NCBI GenBank assembly: GCA_024707305.1
Contig: JANPZZ010000005.1
Location: 110,831 to 174,830 of the forward strand
DNA length: 64,000 bases
Source of the DNA: Chitinophagaceae bacterium
GTDB lineage: Bacteria; Bacteroidota; Bacteroidia; Chitinophagales; Chitinophagaceae
Direction: 5' to 3'
Part shown: piece after piece, positions 56,986 through 64,000 of the stretch
How the letters are laid out: each line of letters opens with the position of its first letter
Numbering within the stretch: position 1 is the first letter of the stretch
Translations under genes and position numbers: made by a program
The notes under the pieces: model-generated
Databases searched by the model: none
What the model saw: only the letters and a program-made list of their open reading frames with translations
Told to the model about the DNA's origin: nothing

Positions 56986-58182
56986 TCAATCAGCCAAAAA
57001 TACAATTTTGTCCTGAATGATATGGTACACTTTGATGGTGAGCGCATGGAAGAGCATTTTGGCGTTGGCATTCCGCTCTACATAATAGGCGGCTTTATCC
57101 AGCTCTTCAATGATGGCCTGTTGCTGGCCCAAATCCGCTATTTTATTGAGTCGCAGCGCAAAATCACGGTCCTGATCGGGAATGGGAGCATTTTCGCCAA
57201 GTACCCGCAGCCGCACCGATTGCGCCAGCAGGTGGTTGAAATAACGAAGAAACTGCTTTTGCTTTTCCCGACCCAGGCCACTGGCTTTTTCCACCCATTT
57301 TACCTGCGCTACGGGGCCATTCTTCAAAATCGCATTCAGCCATTCACGCAACAGGTTATGCCAGTCTTCATCGGCATGCTGCACCTGTTGCAGCGCTTCG
57401 CGAAAGTTGCCTTCACTTACCGCTGCTATCTGTCGCGCTGCATTTTCTTCCGTTCCCTGTGCGACAAGTGCCTGCGTTACATCCGCATCTTCCAGCAACG
57501 GCACTTTCACCAGCTGGCAACGGCTTAAGATTGTTTGTAATATCAGCGACTCATTTTCGGCTACGAGAATAAATAGAGTATTCGCTGGCGGCTCTTCAAT
57601 CAGCTTTAGCAGTTTGTTGCCCTCATGCCCCAGGTATTCGGGCATCCACATGATGAGAATTTTATATTCACTCTCAAAACTCTTGAGATTCAGCTTGCGG
57701 ATGATTTCATTACACTCGTTCGCAGTGATATTGCCCTGCTTGTTGTCGGCGCCAATATATTGCAACCAGTCGTACACATTACCATATGGCTGTTTTTGTA
57801 TAAACTCCCGCCATTCGGTAATATAGTCGGTGCTGACGGGCGGAGATCCAGTTTTTTTGGTAACAACAGGATAGGAAAAATGAATATCCGGGTGAACGAG
57901 TTTGGCTGCCTTCTGGCAGGAAGGGCATACGCCACAGGAGTCTGTTAAACGTGCGGGCGTTGTTGCTGGTTCATCACCAAAAAGTGAAGGGCCTGCGGCT
58001 TCTGCCGATCGTCCATTTACTTTTTCGCAAACCACAAATTGCGCAAATGCCAGTGCGAGCGGCAGGGCACCACTTCCTTCTTTTCCGAGAAAAATAAGCG
58101 CATGCGCCAGCCTGTTATCCTGTAATAATTCAGGTAGCTCCGTTTTTAAATGATCCTGCCCAATTATATCTTTAAAATGCAT
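56986..58182 (-). CDS. holB: DNA polymerase III delta-prime subunit
   Basis: 398 residues. Clamp-loader AAA+ fold: MHFKDIIGQDHLKTELPELL, HALIFLGKEGSGALPLALAF (a degenerate Walker A, as expected for delta-prime), the zinc-binding CGVCPSCQKAAKLVHPDIHF, FESEYKILIMWMPEYLGHEG, NKLLKLIEEPPANTLFILVA (E-rich sensor region) and LSRCQLVKVP (SRC motif). An acidic insert (about 55-75) is not conserved. The 205-base gap to ricT (56778-56985) shows nothing recognisable. It follows the glutathione peroxidase gene by 18 bases. Confidence 0.92.
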   Translation of the reverse strand: MHFKDIIGQDHLKTELPELLQDNRLAHALIFLGKEGSGALPLALAFAQFVVCEKVNGRSAEAAGPSLFGDEPATTPARLTDSCGVCPSCQKAAKLVHPDIHFSYPVVTKKTGSPPVSTDYITEWREFIQKQPYGNVYDWLQYIGADNKQGNITANECNEIIRKLNLKSFESEYKILIMWMPEYLGHEGNKLLKLIEEPPANTLFILVAENESLILQTILSRCQLVKVPLLEDADVTQALVAQGTEENAARQIAAVSEGNFREALQQVQHADEDWHNLLREWLNAILKNGPVAQVKWVEKASGLGREKQKQFLRYFNHLLAQSVRLRVLGENAPIPDQDRDFALRLNKIADLGQQQAIIEELDKAAYYVERNANAKMLFHALTIKVYHIIQDKIVFLAD

Positions 58183-58200
58183 CTCGCCGTCCGTGTAAAC

Positions 58201-58718
58201 CTAGTTCAGGTGTTTGGTAATCTCGTCGCTCAGCGGTTCTGTGCGCGGTGAGAATACCGCTTCCAGTTCGCCTTTCTCATTGATTAAAAATTTGGTAAAG
58301 TTCCAGGTTACCGGATCTTCAATTCCTTTTTCAGCAGCCTGCGCTACCAGCCATTTAAAAATGGGAGCAATATCTTCACCTTTACTGAAACTTTTTCAGC
58401 CATGAGAAAACTCACGCCATAATTTTTTTTACAGAATTCTGCAATTTCCTCGTTGCTGCCTGGTTCCTGTCCCGCAAAATTGTTGGCAGGAAAACCCACA
58501 ATCACGAGTTTGTCTTTATGTGTTTTGTAAAGCTCTTCGAGACCAGTGTATTGAGGAGTCAATCCACATTTCGAAGCAGTGTTTACAACCATAATTTTTT
58601 TGCCTTTAAAATCAGCAAAATTGATGGTACCGCCTTCCAGTCCCGGTACTTTAAAATCGTATATCGATCCGCCTGTAAGCATGGTTGATAGTATAAGGGT
58701 GATTAATAGTGTTTTCAT
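58201..58718 (-). CDS. Glutathione peroxidase (one frameshift near 58381)
   Basis: Thiol peroxidase with N-terminal signal-like stretch (KTLLITLILSTMLTGGSIYD). Standard active site: VVNTASKCGLTPQYTGLEEL (peroxidatic Cys), FPANNFAGQEPGSNEEI (Gln) and, after the break, DPVTWNFTKFLINEKGE (Trp, Asn). One base is missing in the T run 58380-58383; the joined reading is SVKGEDIAPIFKWLVAQAAE, ending in EITKHLN at 58201. About 172 residues. It probably reduces hydroperoxides with thioredoxin in the periplasm. Confidence 0.92.
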
Positions 58719-58769
58719 TTTTTTGAGGTTTAATGTTTGCGGGGAAAAATGAATTTACGAATGTACGGC

Positions 58770-60050
58770 ATTTTCAGGGGACGTGAGGCGGCAAACGGCA
58801 AACGTGAAAGGGAATAAGGAAATGAGGAAATGGGGAAATGAGAAAATGAGGAAATGAGAAAATGAGGAAATGAGAAAATGAGAAAATGTGAAAATGAGAG
58901 AATGCTCCTGATTGATTTTATAACTGAAGGACACTTGCGCGTTCAATTACTCTGATAAGACCTCCGCGCACTCCGCGGTACCTCGGCGCGCTCTGCGTGA
59001 AAAAAAAACGTGAGGCGTGAGACAGGCAAACGGCAAACGTGAAAGAAATGTGGAAATGAGAAAATGTGAAAATGAGAAAATGCTCCTGATTGATTTTATA
59101 ACTGAAGGACACTTGCGCGTTCAATTACTCTGATAAGACCTCCGCGCACTCCGCGGTACCTCGGCGCGCTCTGCGTGAAAAACGTGAGGCGGGAGATCGG
59201 CAAACGGCAAACGGCAAACGTGAAAGAAATGTGGAAATGAGAAAATGTGAAAATGAGAAAATGCTCCTGATTGATTTTATAACTGAAGGACTCTTGCGCG
59301 TTCAATTACTCTGATAAGACCTCCGCGCACTCCGCGGTACCTCGGCGCGCTCTGCGTGAAAAACGTGAGGCGTGAGGCGGCAAACGGCAAACGGCAAACG
59401 TGAAAGAAATGTGGAAATGAGAAAATGTGAAAATGAGAAAATGCTCCTGATTGATTTTATAACTGAAGGACACTTGCGCGTTCAATAACTCTGATAAGAC
59501 CTCCGCACTCCGCGGTACCTCGGCGCGCTCTGCGTGAAAAACGTGAGGCGTGAGGCGGCAAACGTGAAAGAAATGTGGAAATGAGAAAATGTGAAAATGA
59601 GAAAATGCTCCTGATTGATTTTATAACTGAAGGACTCTTGCGCGTTCAATTACTCTGATAAGACCTCCGCGCACTCCGCGGTACCTCGGCGCGCTCTGCG
59701 TGAAAAACGTGAGGCGGGAGATCGGCAAACGGCAAACGTGAAAGGAAATGAGAAAATGTGGGAATGTGAGTTCATTCAGGTGCAAGCAAAATGTGCTAAT
59801 ATGATAATGTGACAGTGTGACAATATGAAATTATACACGGCTTTCCTTTCACCTCTCACCATTTTTACTCATGCCGCACGATTTTCTCGCAGAATACGCG
59901 GAGTTCTTATCAGCGTAAATGAACGCGCAAGAATTTTTTTTGCTTCGAAGGTATTCGAATTCATTCCCCCATTTTCTCATTTCCTCATTTTCTCATTTCC
60001 TCATTTTCTCATTTCCCCATTTCCTCATTTCCTCCTACGTTTTCTCCCGG
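58770..60050. repeat. Tandem array of five 164-181 bp units plus an inverted partial copy
   Basis: Gene-free. The landmark CTCCTGATTGATTTTATAAC occurs at 58904, 59082, 59263, 59443 and 59607 (spacing 178, 181, 180, 164). Each unit is GGCAAAC heptamers, GTGAAAG, an AAATGAGAAAATGTG ladder, the landmark, ACTTGCGCGTTCAATTACTC, a CCTCCGCGCACTCCGCGGTA module and GTGAGGCG. The first ladder (58808-58900) is expanded. At 59870-60040 a diverged unit lies in the opposite orientation (GCGGAGTTCTTATCAGCGTA and a CATTTTCTCATTTCC ladder), as at 45.4-45.55 kb. Confidence 0.88.
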
Positions 60051-60051
60051 A

Positions 60052-61437
60052 TTATTGAAATTCAAATGCGCCAAGGTCCGGTGTTGCGGCATTGCGCGGA
60101 TTGCCATCTAAATCCGTAGTGATTGCTGTTGCCGTACCGGCCTGACGCGCGGGGAGCTTTCTTTCAAACGAAAATTGTAACTGCGCCTGTTGATATCAAT
60201 GTTTTCAAACGCTGGCGATTGATTATTGATGATGCCCGAAGCAGTAACATTCGCCGGCGCCGTTGTTACCTTCCACAGGTTATGGTCAAAAATTACCGAG
60301 AAGTTGTTATTGATCGGCGATTTATAAGTGACTACCTCATTCTCAACAAGACCACCTTCGGCCCAGATAATATTATTTACAAATTGTGCCGATAAGGCAC
60401 CGGCCACGCCGGCATATACATCGCTGATGCTGAGTACAGGATCTTTATGATCAATGTAGGTACTGGAATAAGTAGCGAGCGTTGAATGTGTTACATTATA
60501 ATTGCCGCCACCTTCAATCACCATATTGCGACCACAATTACTAATTAAACAATTGCGCGCTGTAATTGAAGTGGAAACAGCCCATATGCCCACATCGTAA
60601 ATATTATCCAATATGCAGGCATCGAGTGTGAGCTTGGGGTTCGGACCGGCTTGCATGCCTTCTACAATGATTCCCTGATAAGCATTGCGAATCACAGCAT
60701 AGTTCATGACATTGTTACTGCTTGTAACCCTGAAGAAAATACCAGGCCATGAAGCAGGGTAATTTCTATAGGGGAGATCAAGCCTGTCGCCCAGAAAATA
60801 AACACGGTCGATGCTGTCAACAGCACCGTTTACCTCCAGCGTTCCATCTACAAAAATGGGCGCATTGGCATGCATATATAACCGGCAACCTTGTTGTAAT
60901 GTGAGCGTACTGTTTTCCGCAACATAGAGATAATCGAGTATCACATAAGGTTTATCATTCACCCATGTTTCAGATCCTACTACTTCATGTCCGCGGAGAA
61001 AATGTGCATTTTGTCCCCAGGCTTCCAGTTGTACCCATTTTTCATTGCCATTATAAGTAATGCGGATACTATCGCGTACAATAAATGGAAGGTCGGCAGT
61101 AGAAGGATCAATTTTTACCTGTGCAAAAACATAAATGCTGTCGTTGGCAGCAATCTCAATATTGCTGGCCGATGGCGTTGCGACACCATCAATATTGAGT
61201 GTATAATTAGAATTGTTCAACCCCGCCAGCTCCACCAGTGAGACGCGCAGCTTCTGATTATTTTCATTGATGATTTTAAAACTCTGCGTAACCGATCCCA
61301 CACTCGCAAAAACAGTATCGTACTTCAACGTATCGACCGTTATACGAATGCGGGCTTCAGGACTTGTAATAAATGAGTCTTTTGCGACAGGATACCAGCG
61401 CTGTAATCAATAGGGAAAATATCAGTAAGGCTTTCAT
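60052..61437 (-). CDS. Lipoprotein with right-handed beta-helix (two frameshifts)
   Basis: The rejoined protein starts MKALLIFSLLITALVSCRKD (lipobox ALVSC), has a beta-sandwich of about 130 residues (TVDTLKYDTVFASVGSVTQS; DSIRITYNGNEKWVQLEAWG), and then parallel beta-helix rungs (LTLQQGCRLYMHANAPIFVD; NYAVIRNAYQGIIVEGMQAG; GRNMVIEGGGNYNVTHSTLA). The end, after repair, is DLDGNPRNAATPDLGAFEFQ, the usual terminus of such surface beta-helix proteins. Breaks: T run 61380-61383 (one extra base, just after the lipobox) and about 60148-60154 (one missing base). About 460 residues. No enzymatic residues assigned; polysaccharide contact is possible. Confidence 0.78.
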
Positions 61438-61490
61438 GGTCCTCAAAAGTAATCATAAAACACATCGGGCGTTAGTGCCTAAGACAAGTT

Positions 61491-62440
61491 TTAGTATCTC
61501 CGCTGCCAATTAGTAAACACATCAGCAACAGCAGGATGCACTTCGTTTTTCAATATTTTTACAAATTCTTCATCCGTCAATTCCTCCTGGTGTTTCTTCA
61601 ACGCATCCCACAGTTTTTTCAATACCGTTTTTCCACCGGCATTATATATGTCTTTTGCTGCTGCATGCAATTTGCATTGGTACCAGCCATAATTTTCAGG
61701 ACCCATTCCAAGGGTTTCATACAATCGTTCAAAATCTTCCAGGCTGGTAAATTGAAACTTCGAACTACCGCCGCTTATTACCATATTGGGAAAGGTTTCT
61801 AAGGCAGGTAAAAGTGCAGGTTGCTTTTCCGCAACAAAAGTGTGCAACATAATGTTTACAAAAAAGTTCGCCCATCCATTTCCGGTGCATTTTCAGTCCG
61901 GCCTGCGCGGTATACGAATGACCCATTTCGTGCAGCGCAAGCAGGTCAAAGAATGGCATCATACTGTAAGTGCCATCTGCATTGCGATACGCTTTGTTTA
62001 CATCGGCAACCGTTGCTGGCGGCAGTTGATCGATGAGCGGCAGAAAGCTGCGCCAGAAATCATTATCCTCAGCAGCAATGGCAAGACGTACATGATCAAT
62101 ATTGTGGGGGAACCCATATACTTCTTTTAACGCAGGTGCTGCAATTGCGCTCCAGTGTCGCGGTGCAAGAATGTATAGCGTCGTCTGCGGCGTAAAATGA
62201 ATTTCTTCCTGAAAATATTTCCCCGCATCTTCCATGAATAAAGCTATTTGTTTTGCCCTGTCCTCATGGCCGGCACTGTAATAATAGGTTTGTGAGAAAC
62301 CCTTTAACGATTCAAGCGCAACGGAATCTTTTTGGCGCGGCCTGATTTTTTTGTGCTGGTAGAAGTCGCACTGAAAGCAACATTACAACTAAGCTATAAA
62401 GCTTTATCGTGCGTATTGTCTGGATGAATTGCATAGCCAT
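61491..62440 (-). CDS. Exported zinc metallopeptidase-like protein (two frameshifts)
   Basis: After rejoining, about 315 residues with signal peptide (YSLVVMLLSVRLLPAQ). The gluzincin motif HEMGH is in FFDLLALHEMGHSYTAQAGL, and a following glutamate (WMGELFVNIMLHTFVAEKQP) could be the third zinc ligand. The C-terminus is helical (TVLKKLWDALKKHQEELTDE). The family is not recognised; it may resemble small secreted peptidases of Bacteroidota. Breaks: T run 62329-62333 and A run 61860-61865, each one extra base. It ends six bases after the AraC stop, on the same strand. Confidence 0.75.
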
Positions 62441-62446
62441 TAATTT

Positions 62447-63355
62447 TCAAACGAAATTAGCGGCACAGCCCGCCCGGGACATAGTAAAAAATAGACAATC
62501 TAATAGTGCAGGTCGCGCTGCATGCGGATGGGGAGTAGACTGAAGCTGCCGTTCGATCACTGAAGGATTTACGCCGGCAAATGATTTGAAATCGCGGATC
62601 ATGTGCATTTGATCAAAATAACCAGCTTCGTAGGCAATTTTTGTCCAGCTTAATTGTGGATTGGCTTCATGTAAACGATATGCTTTTGAAAATTTGAGGA
62701 TACGCGCATACATTTTAGGATTCATGCCGATTCGTTCCCGGCACTTGCGTTCAAATTGTTTCAGGCTTAAACAGGAAAGTGAAGCTACCTGCTCAATTGG
62801 GATGTTTCCATCTTTTTGCAACATGACCTGTAGCGCCGAATCGAGTGGTAATGTGGGCTGAAGATCCGTAACCTGTTTGAGCAGAAATTTCTCAACCACG
62901 CTTATTCCATCATCCAGATTGGATAAGTTGCACAGTTGCTCATTTACTTCTTTCATGGCGCTGCCAAAGAAATCGTTTGCATCATATCCTCCATCCAACA
63001 ATTCAAACATGGGTACCCGCATTATACGAAACAATCCACCGGGCATAAAATCGACGCGTATGGCACGCAGCCTGCGCGTCACCCTGATATTTACCCGCGA
63101 TACCTGCGGGCCTACAAGTATGGCACCAGGTTGCTGGTCAAATTCCTCGCCTTCATTTCGTCGCATAGATACCGGGTCCTGGCAATAAAACATCAACGAT
63201 TGAAACGGAGTGGGAGGATAGGGGTTAACAACATCGAGCATGCCTTCTGGCAGTTCAACGTGGATTGTAGATAAGTTTAAAACATATTCACGTAATCCAG
63301 GATGTGGTATGTAAATGTTTACCTGCAAAAACTTTGAATGAAGGAACTGTATCAA
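62447..63355 (-). CDS. AraC-family transcriptional regulator
   Basis: About 300 residues. The C-terminal double helix-turn-helix is clear (IEQVASLSCLSLKQFERKCR ERIGMNP segment, then AYEAGYFDQMHMIRDFKSFA GVNPS). The N-terminal part (VNIYIPHPGLREYVLNLSTI; GAILVGPQVSRVNIRVTRRL; VDFMPGGLFRIM) matches the DUF6597-type sensory domain of many Bacteroidota regulators. No ATG precedes VNIYIPHP in frame; TTG 63355 is the best start seen, so the start is uncertain. The last 25 residues are unusual and may reflect another frame error. It lies next to arr. Confidence 0.82.
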   Translation of the reverse strand: MIQFLHSKFLQVNIYIPHPGLREYVLNLSTIHVELPEGMLDVVNPYPPTPFQSLMFYCQDPVSMRRNEGEEFDQQPGAILVGPQVSRVNIRVTRRLRAIRVDFMPGGLFRIMRVPMFELLDGGYDANDFFGSAMKEVNEQLCNLSNLDDGISVVEKFLLKQVTDLQPTLPLDSALQVMLQKDGNIPIEQVASLSCLSLKQFERKCRERIGMNPKMYARILKFSKAYRLHEANPQLSWTKIAYEAGYFDQMHMIRDFKSFAGVNPSVIERQLQSTPHPHAARPALLDCLFFTMSRAGCAANFV

Positions 63356-63443
63356 CTTGCATCGACACAGATATTTCGTTTGTCATTTATGGATGATCAG
63401 CTCATCTAATTTACAACAATCTGCATCAATCCTGATTTTTGTT

Positions 63444-63872
63444 TCACGCATCATTCAACGAATCAATTCCCTCAGCTTTGAGTTTCTCAAGATGGTCTTT
63501 CATCATCTTCACCTGTTCTACGGGATGCCCCTGCCACATCGTTACTTCGCCCACAACGCGGAAGGGTTCAGTTGATCGATAAGATTGTGTAGGGTTTCCG
63601 GGAAATTTTTTATCGGTAAGATCTGGATCATCTTCAATTGCACCCGTGGGTTCCACTAAATAAATCCGTTCTTTTCCCTCTCCTGTCGCAAGCTCTGCGC
63701 CCCAGATAGCTGCATCAAGTGTTCCTGTAAGAAAAATGTATTTCGCATTTTTCTGTTTGCCATAATTAGAATTGTAGCCCGCTTCAATAAGATCGCCTAA
63801 TTGCAGGCCTGCCTTTGTTCCATGAAAATAAGTGCGCACAAATGCGGTTGCGCCGGTTTTGTTGGGCTCCAT
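63444..63872 (-). CDS. arr: Rifampin ADP-ribosyltransferase
   Basis: 142 residues, typical for Arr. TYFHGTKAGLQLGDLIEAGY NSNYG carries the NAD-contacting histidine and tyrosine; TLDAAIWGAELATGEG carries the conserved Asp; IYLVEPTGAIEDDPDLTDKK, FPGNPTQSYRSTEPFRVVGE and WQGHPVEQVKMMKDHLEKL match the family to the end. Arr transfers ADP-ribose to rifamycins and inactivates them. Chromosomal arr genes are widespread in environmental bacteria, so this need not be recent acquisition; no mobile element is next to it. Confidence 0.92.
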   Translation of the reverse strand: MEPNKTGATAFVRTYFHGTKAGLQLGDLIEAGYNSNYGKQKNAKYIFLTGTLDAAIWGAELATGEGKERIYLVEPTGAIEDDPDLTDKKFPGNPTQSYRSTEPFRVVGEVTMWQGHPVEQVKMMKDHLEKLKAEGIDSLNDA

Positions 63873-63902
63873 TTTATAAGGGTTTGTGGTTGGTTGATGT
63901 AG

Positions 63903-64000
63903 CTATTCAATAATTCCGAGCGTTCTTAATACTGTTTTGGTAATTTCTTTTCTGCAACTTCCAAAGTTATCACGATTCATTTTTCTATCCTGTATAAGAC
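63903..64000 (-). CDS. Possible C-terminal fragment of a gene beyond the right edge
   Basis: On the minus strand the frame from the window edge reads LIQDRKMNRDNFGSC and RKEITKTVLRTLGIIE to a stop at 63903-63905, 30 bases before arr. Too short to assign; it could also be a leader, as it includes a TAACTTTG box (63962-63969) that could serve arr. Confidence 0.3.
   Translation of the reverse strand, partial: LIQDRKMNRDNFGSCRKEITKTVLRTLGIIE

Noticed and set aside
58755..59305. Repeated minus-strand ORFs starting MNAQ and rich in F, S, H, I (also at 59825-60119 plus strand)
   Set aside because: The hydrophobic peptide is the translation of the pyrimidine ladder; each copy repeats with the DNA unit, and none has independent codon constraint.

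Overview
This window reads as a chromosomal stretch of a Bacteroidota bacterium, most likely of the class Chitinophagia. The evidence is the -7 promoter box TAnnTTTG close in front of many start codons, the gene order NAD kinase - DUF6089 - uppS - bamA - ompH - ompH - murI, a GldH-type lipoprotein, BatD, the Bacteroidota-type arginase-fold protein, and many short T-rich leaders. No rRNA, tRNA, CRISPR array, transposase or phage gene was found.

Layout. 0-13.2 kb is an envelope-assembly block on the plus strand: alpha/beta hydrolase, CBS protein, POTRA/barrel protein, nadK, DUF6089, uppS, bamA, two Skp-like chaperones, a TPR protein and murI. 13.3-14.4 kb is rpmH-rnpA-yidD. 14.4-17.8 kb holds three exported carbohydrate-type proteins, two with Tat signals. 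17.9-21.1 kb has superoxide dismutase, tadA, a small membrane protein and an aldehyde dehydrogenase. 21.1-22.4 kb is a repeat array. 22.4-25.4 kb carries a glutathione peroxidase-like gene and an AT-rich island with a toxin-antitoxin-like pair in which the PIN protein looks chimeric. 25.4-35.2 kb has a membrane MutS-like ATPase, dusB, a CPBP protease, cdsA, psd, a HAD phosphatase, an SDR and BatD, split by repeats. 35.2-36.8 kb is a gene-free mosaic of repeats. 36.8-40.4 kb has yicC-gldH-kinase-regulator and an AT-rich divergent intergenic region with two DnaA-box-like sites. 40.4-50.3 kb holds an LpxD-like acyltransferase, a carboxypeptidase-regulatory-like protein, fatty-acid and sugar oxidoreductases, pheS, an arginase-fold protein and PBP4. 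50.3-58.7 kb has mutL, a secreted NagZ-beta-lactamase fusion, ricT, holB and a second glutathione peroxidase. 58.7-60.05 kb is another repeat array, followed by a beta-helix lipoprotein, a zinc metallopeptidase, an AraC regulator and the rifampin-inactivating arr.

Two themes cut across the map. First, about thirty single-base frameshifts, nearly all in short homopolymers, break 19 genes including essential ones (pheS, bamA, rnpA, nadK, tadA); they are best read as uncorrected sequencing indels, so those genes are annotated here as single joined CDS. Second, the intergenic space is built from a small set of interchangeable repeat modules: heptamer arms (ATCGATG or GGCAAAC), a pyrimidine ladder, a GTAG-footed 20-base palindrome, and a bipartite element made of two GTCCC-GAA-GGGAC hairpins whose start-to-start distance stays at 49-52 bases although the sequence between them changes. 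This bipartite family and its module swapping are the strongest candidates for something undescribed.
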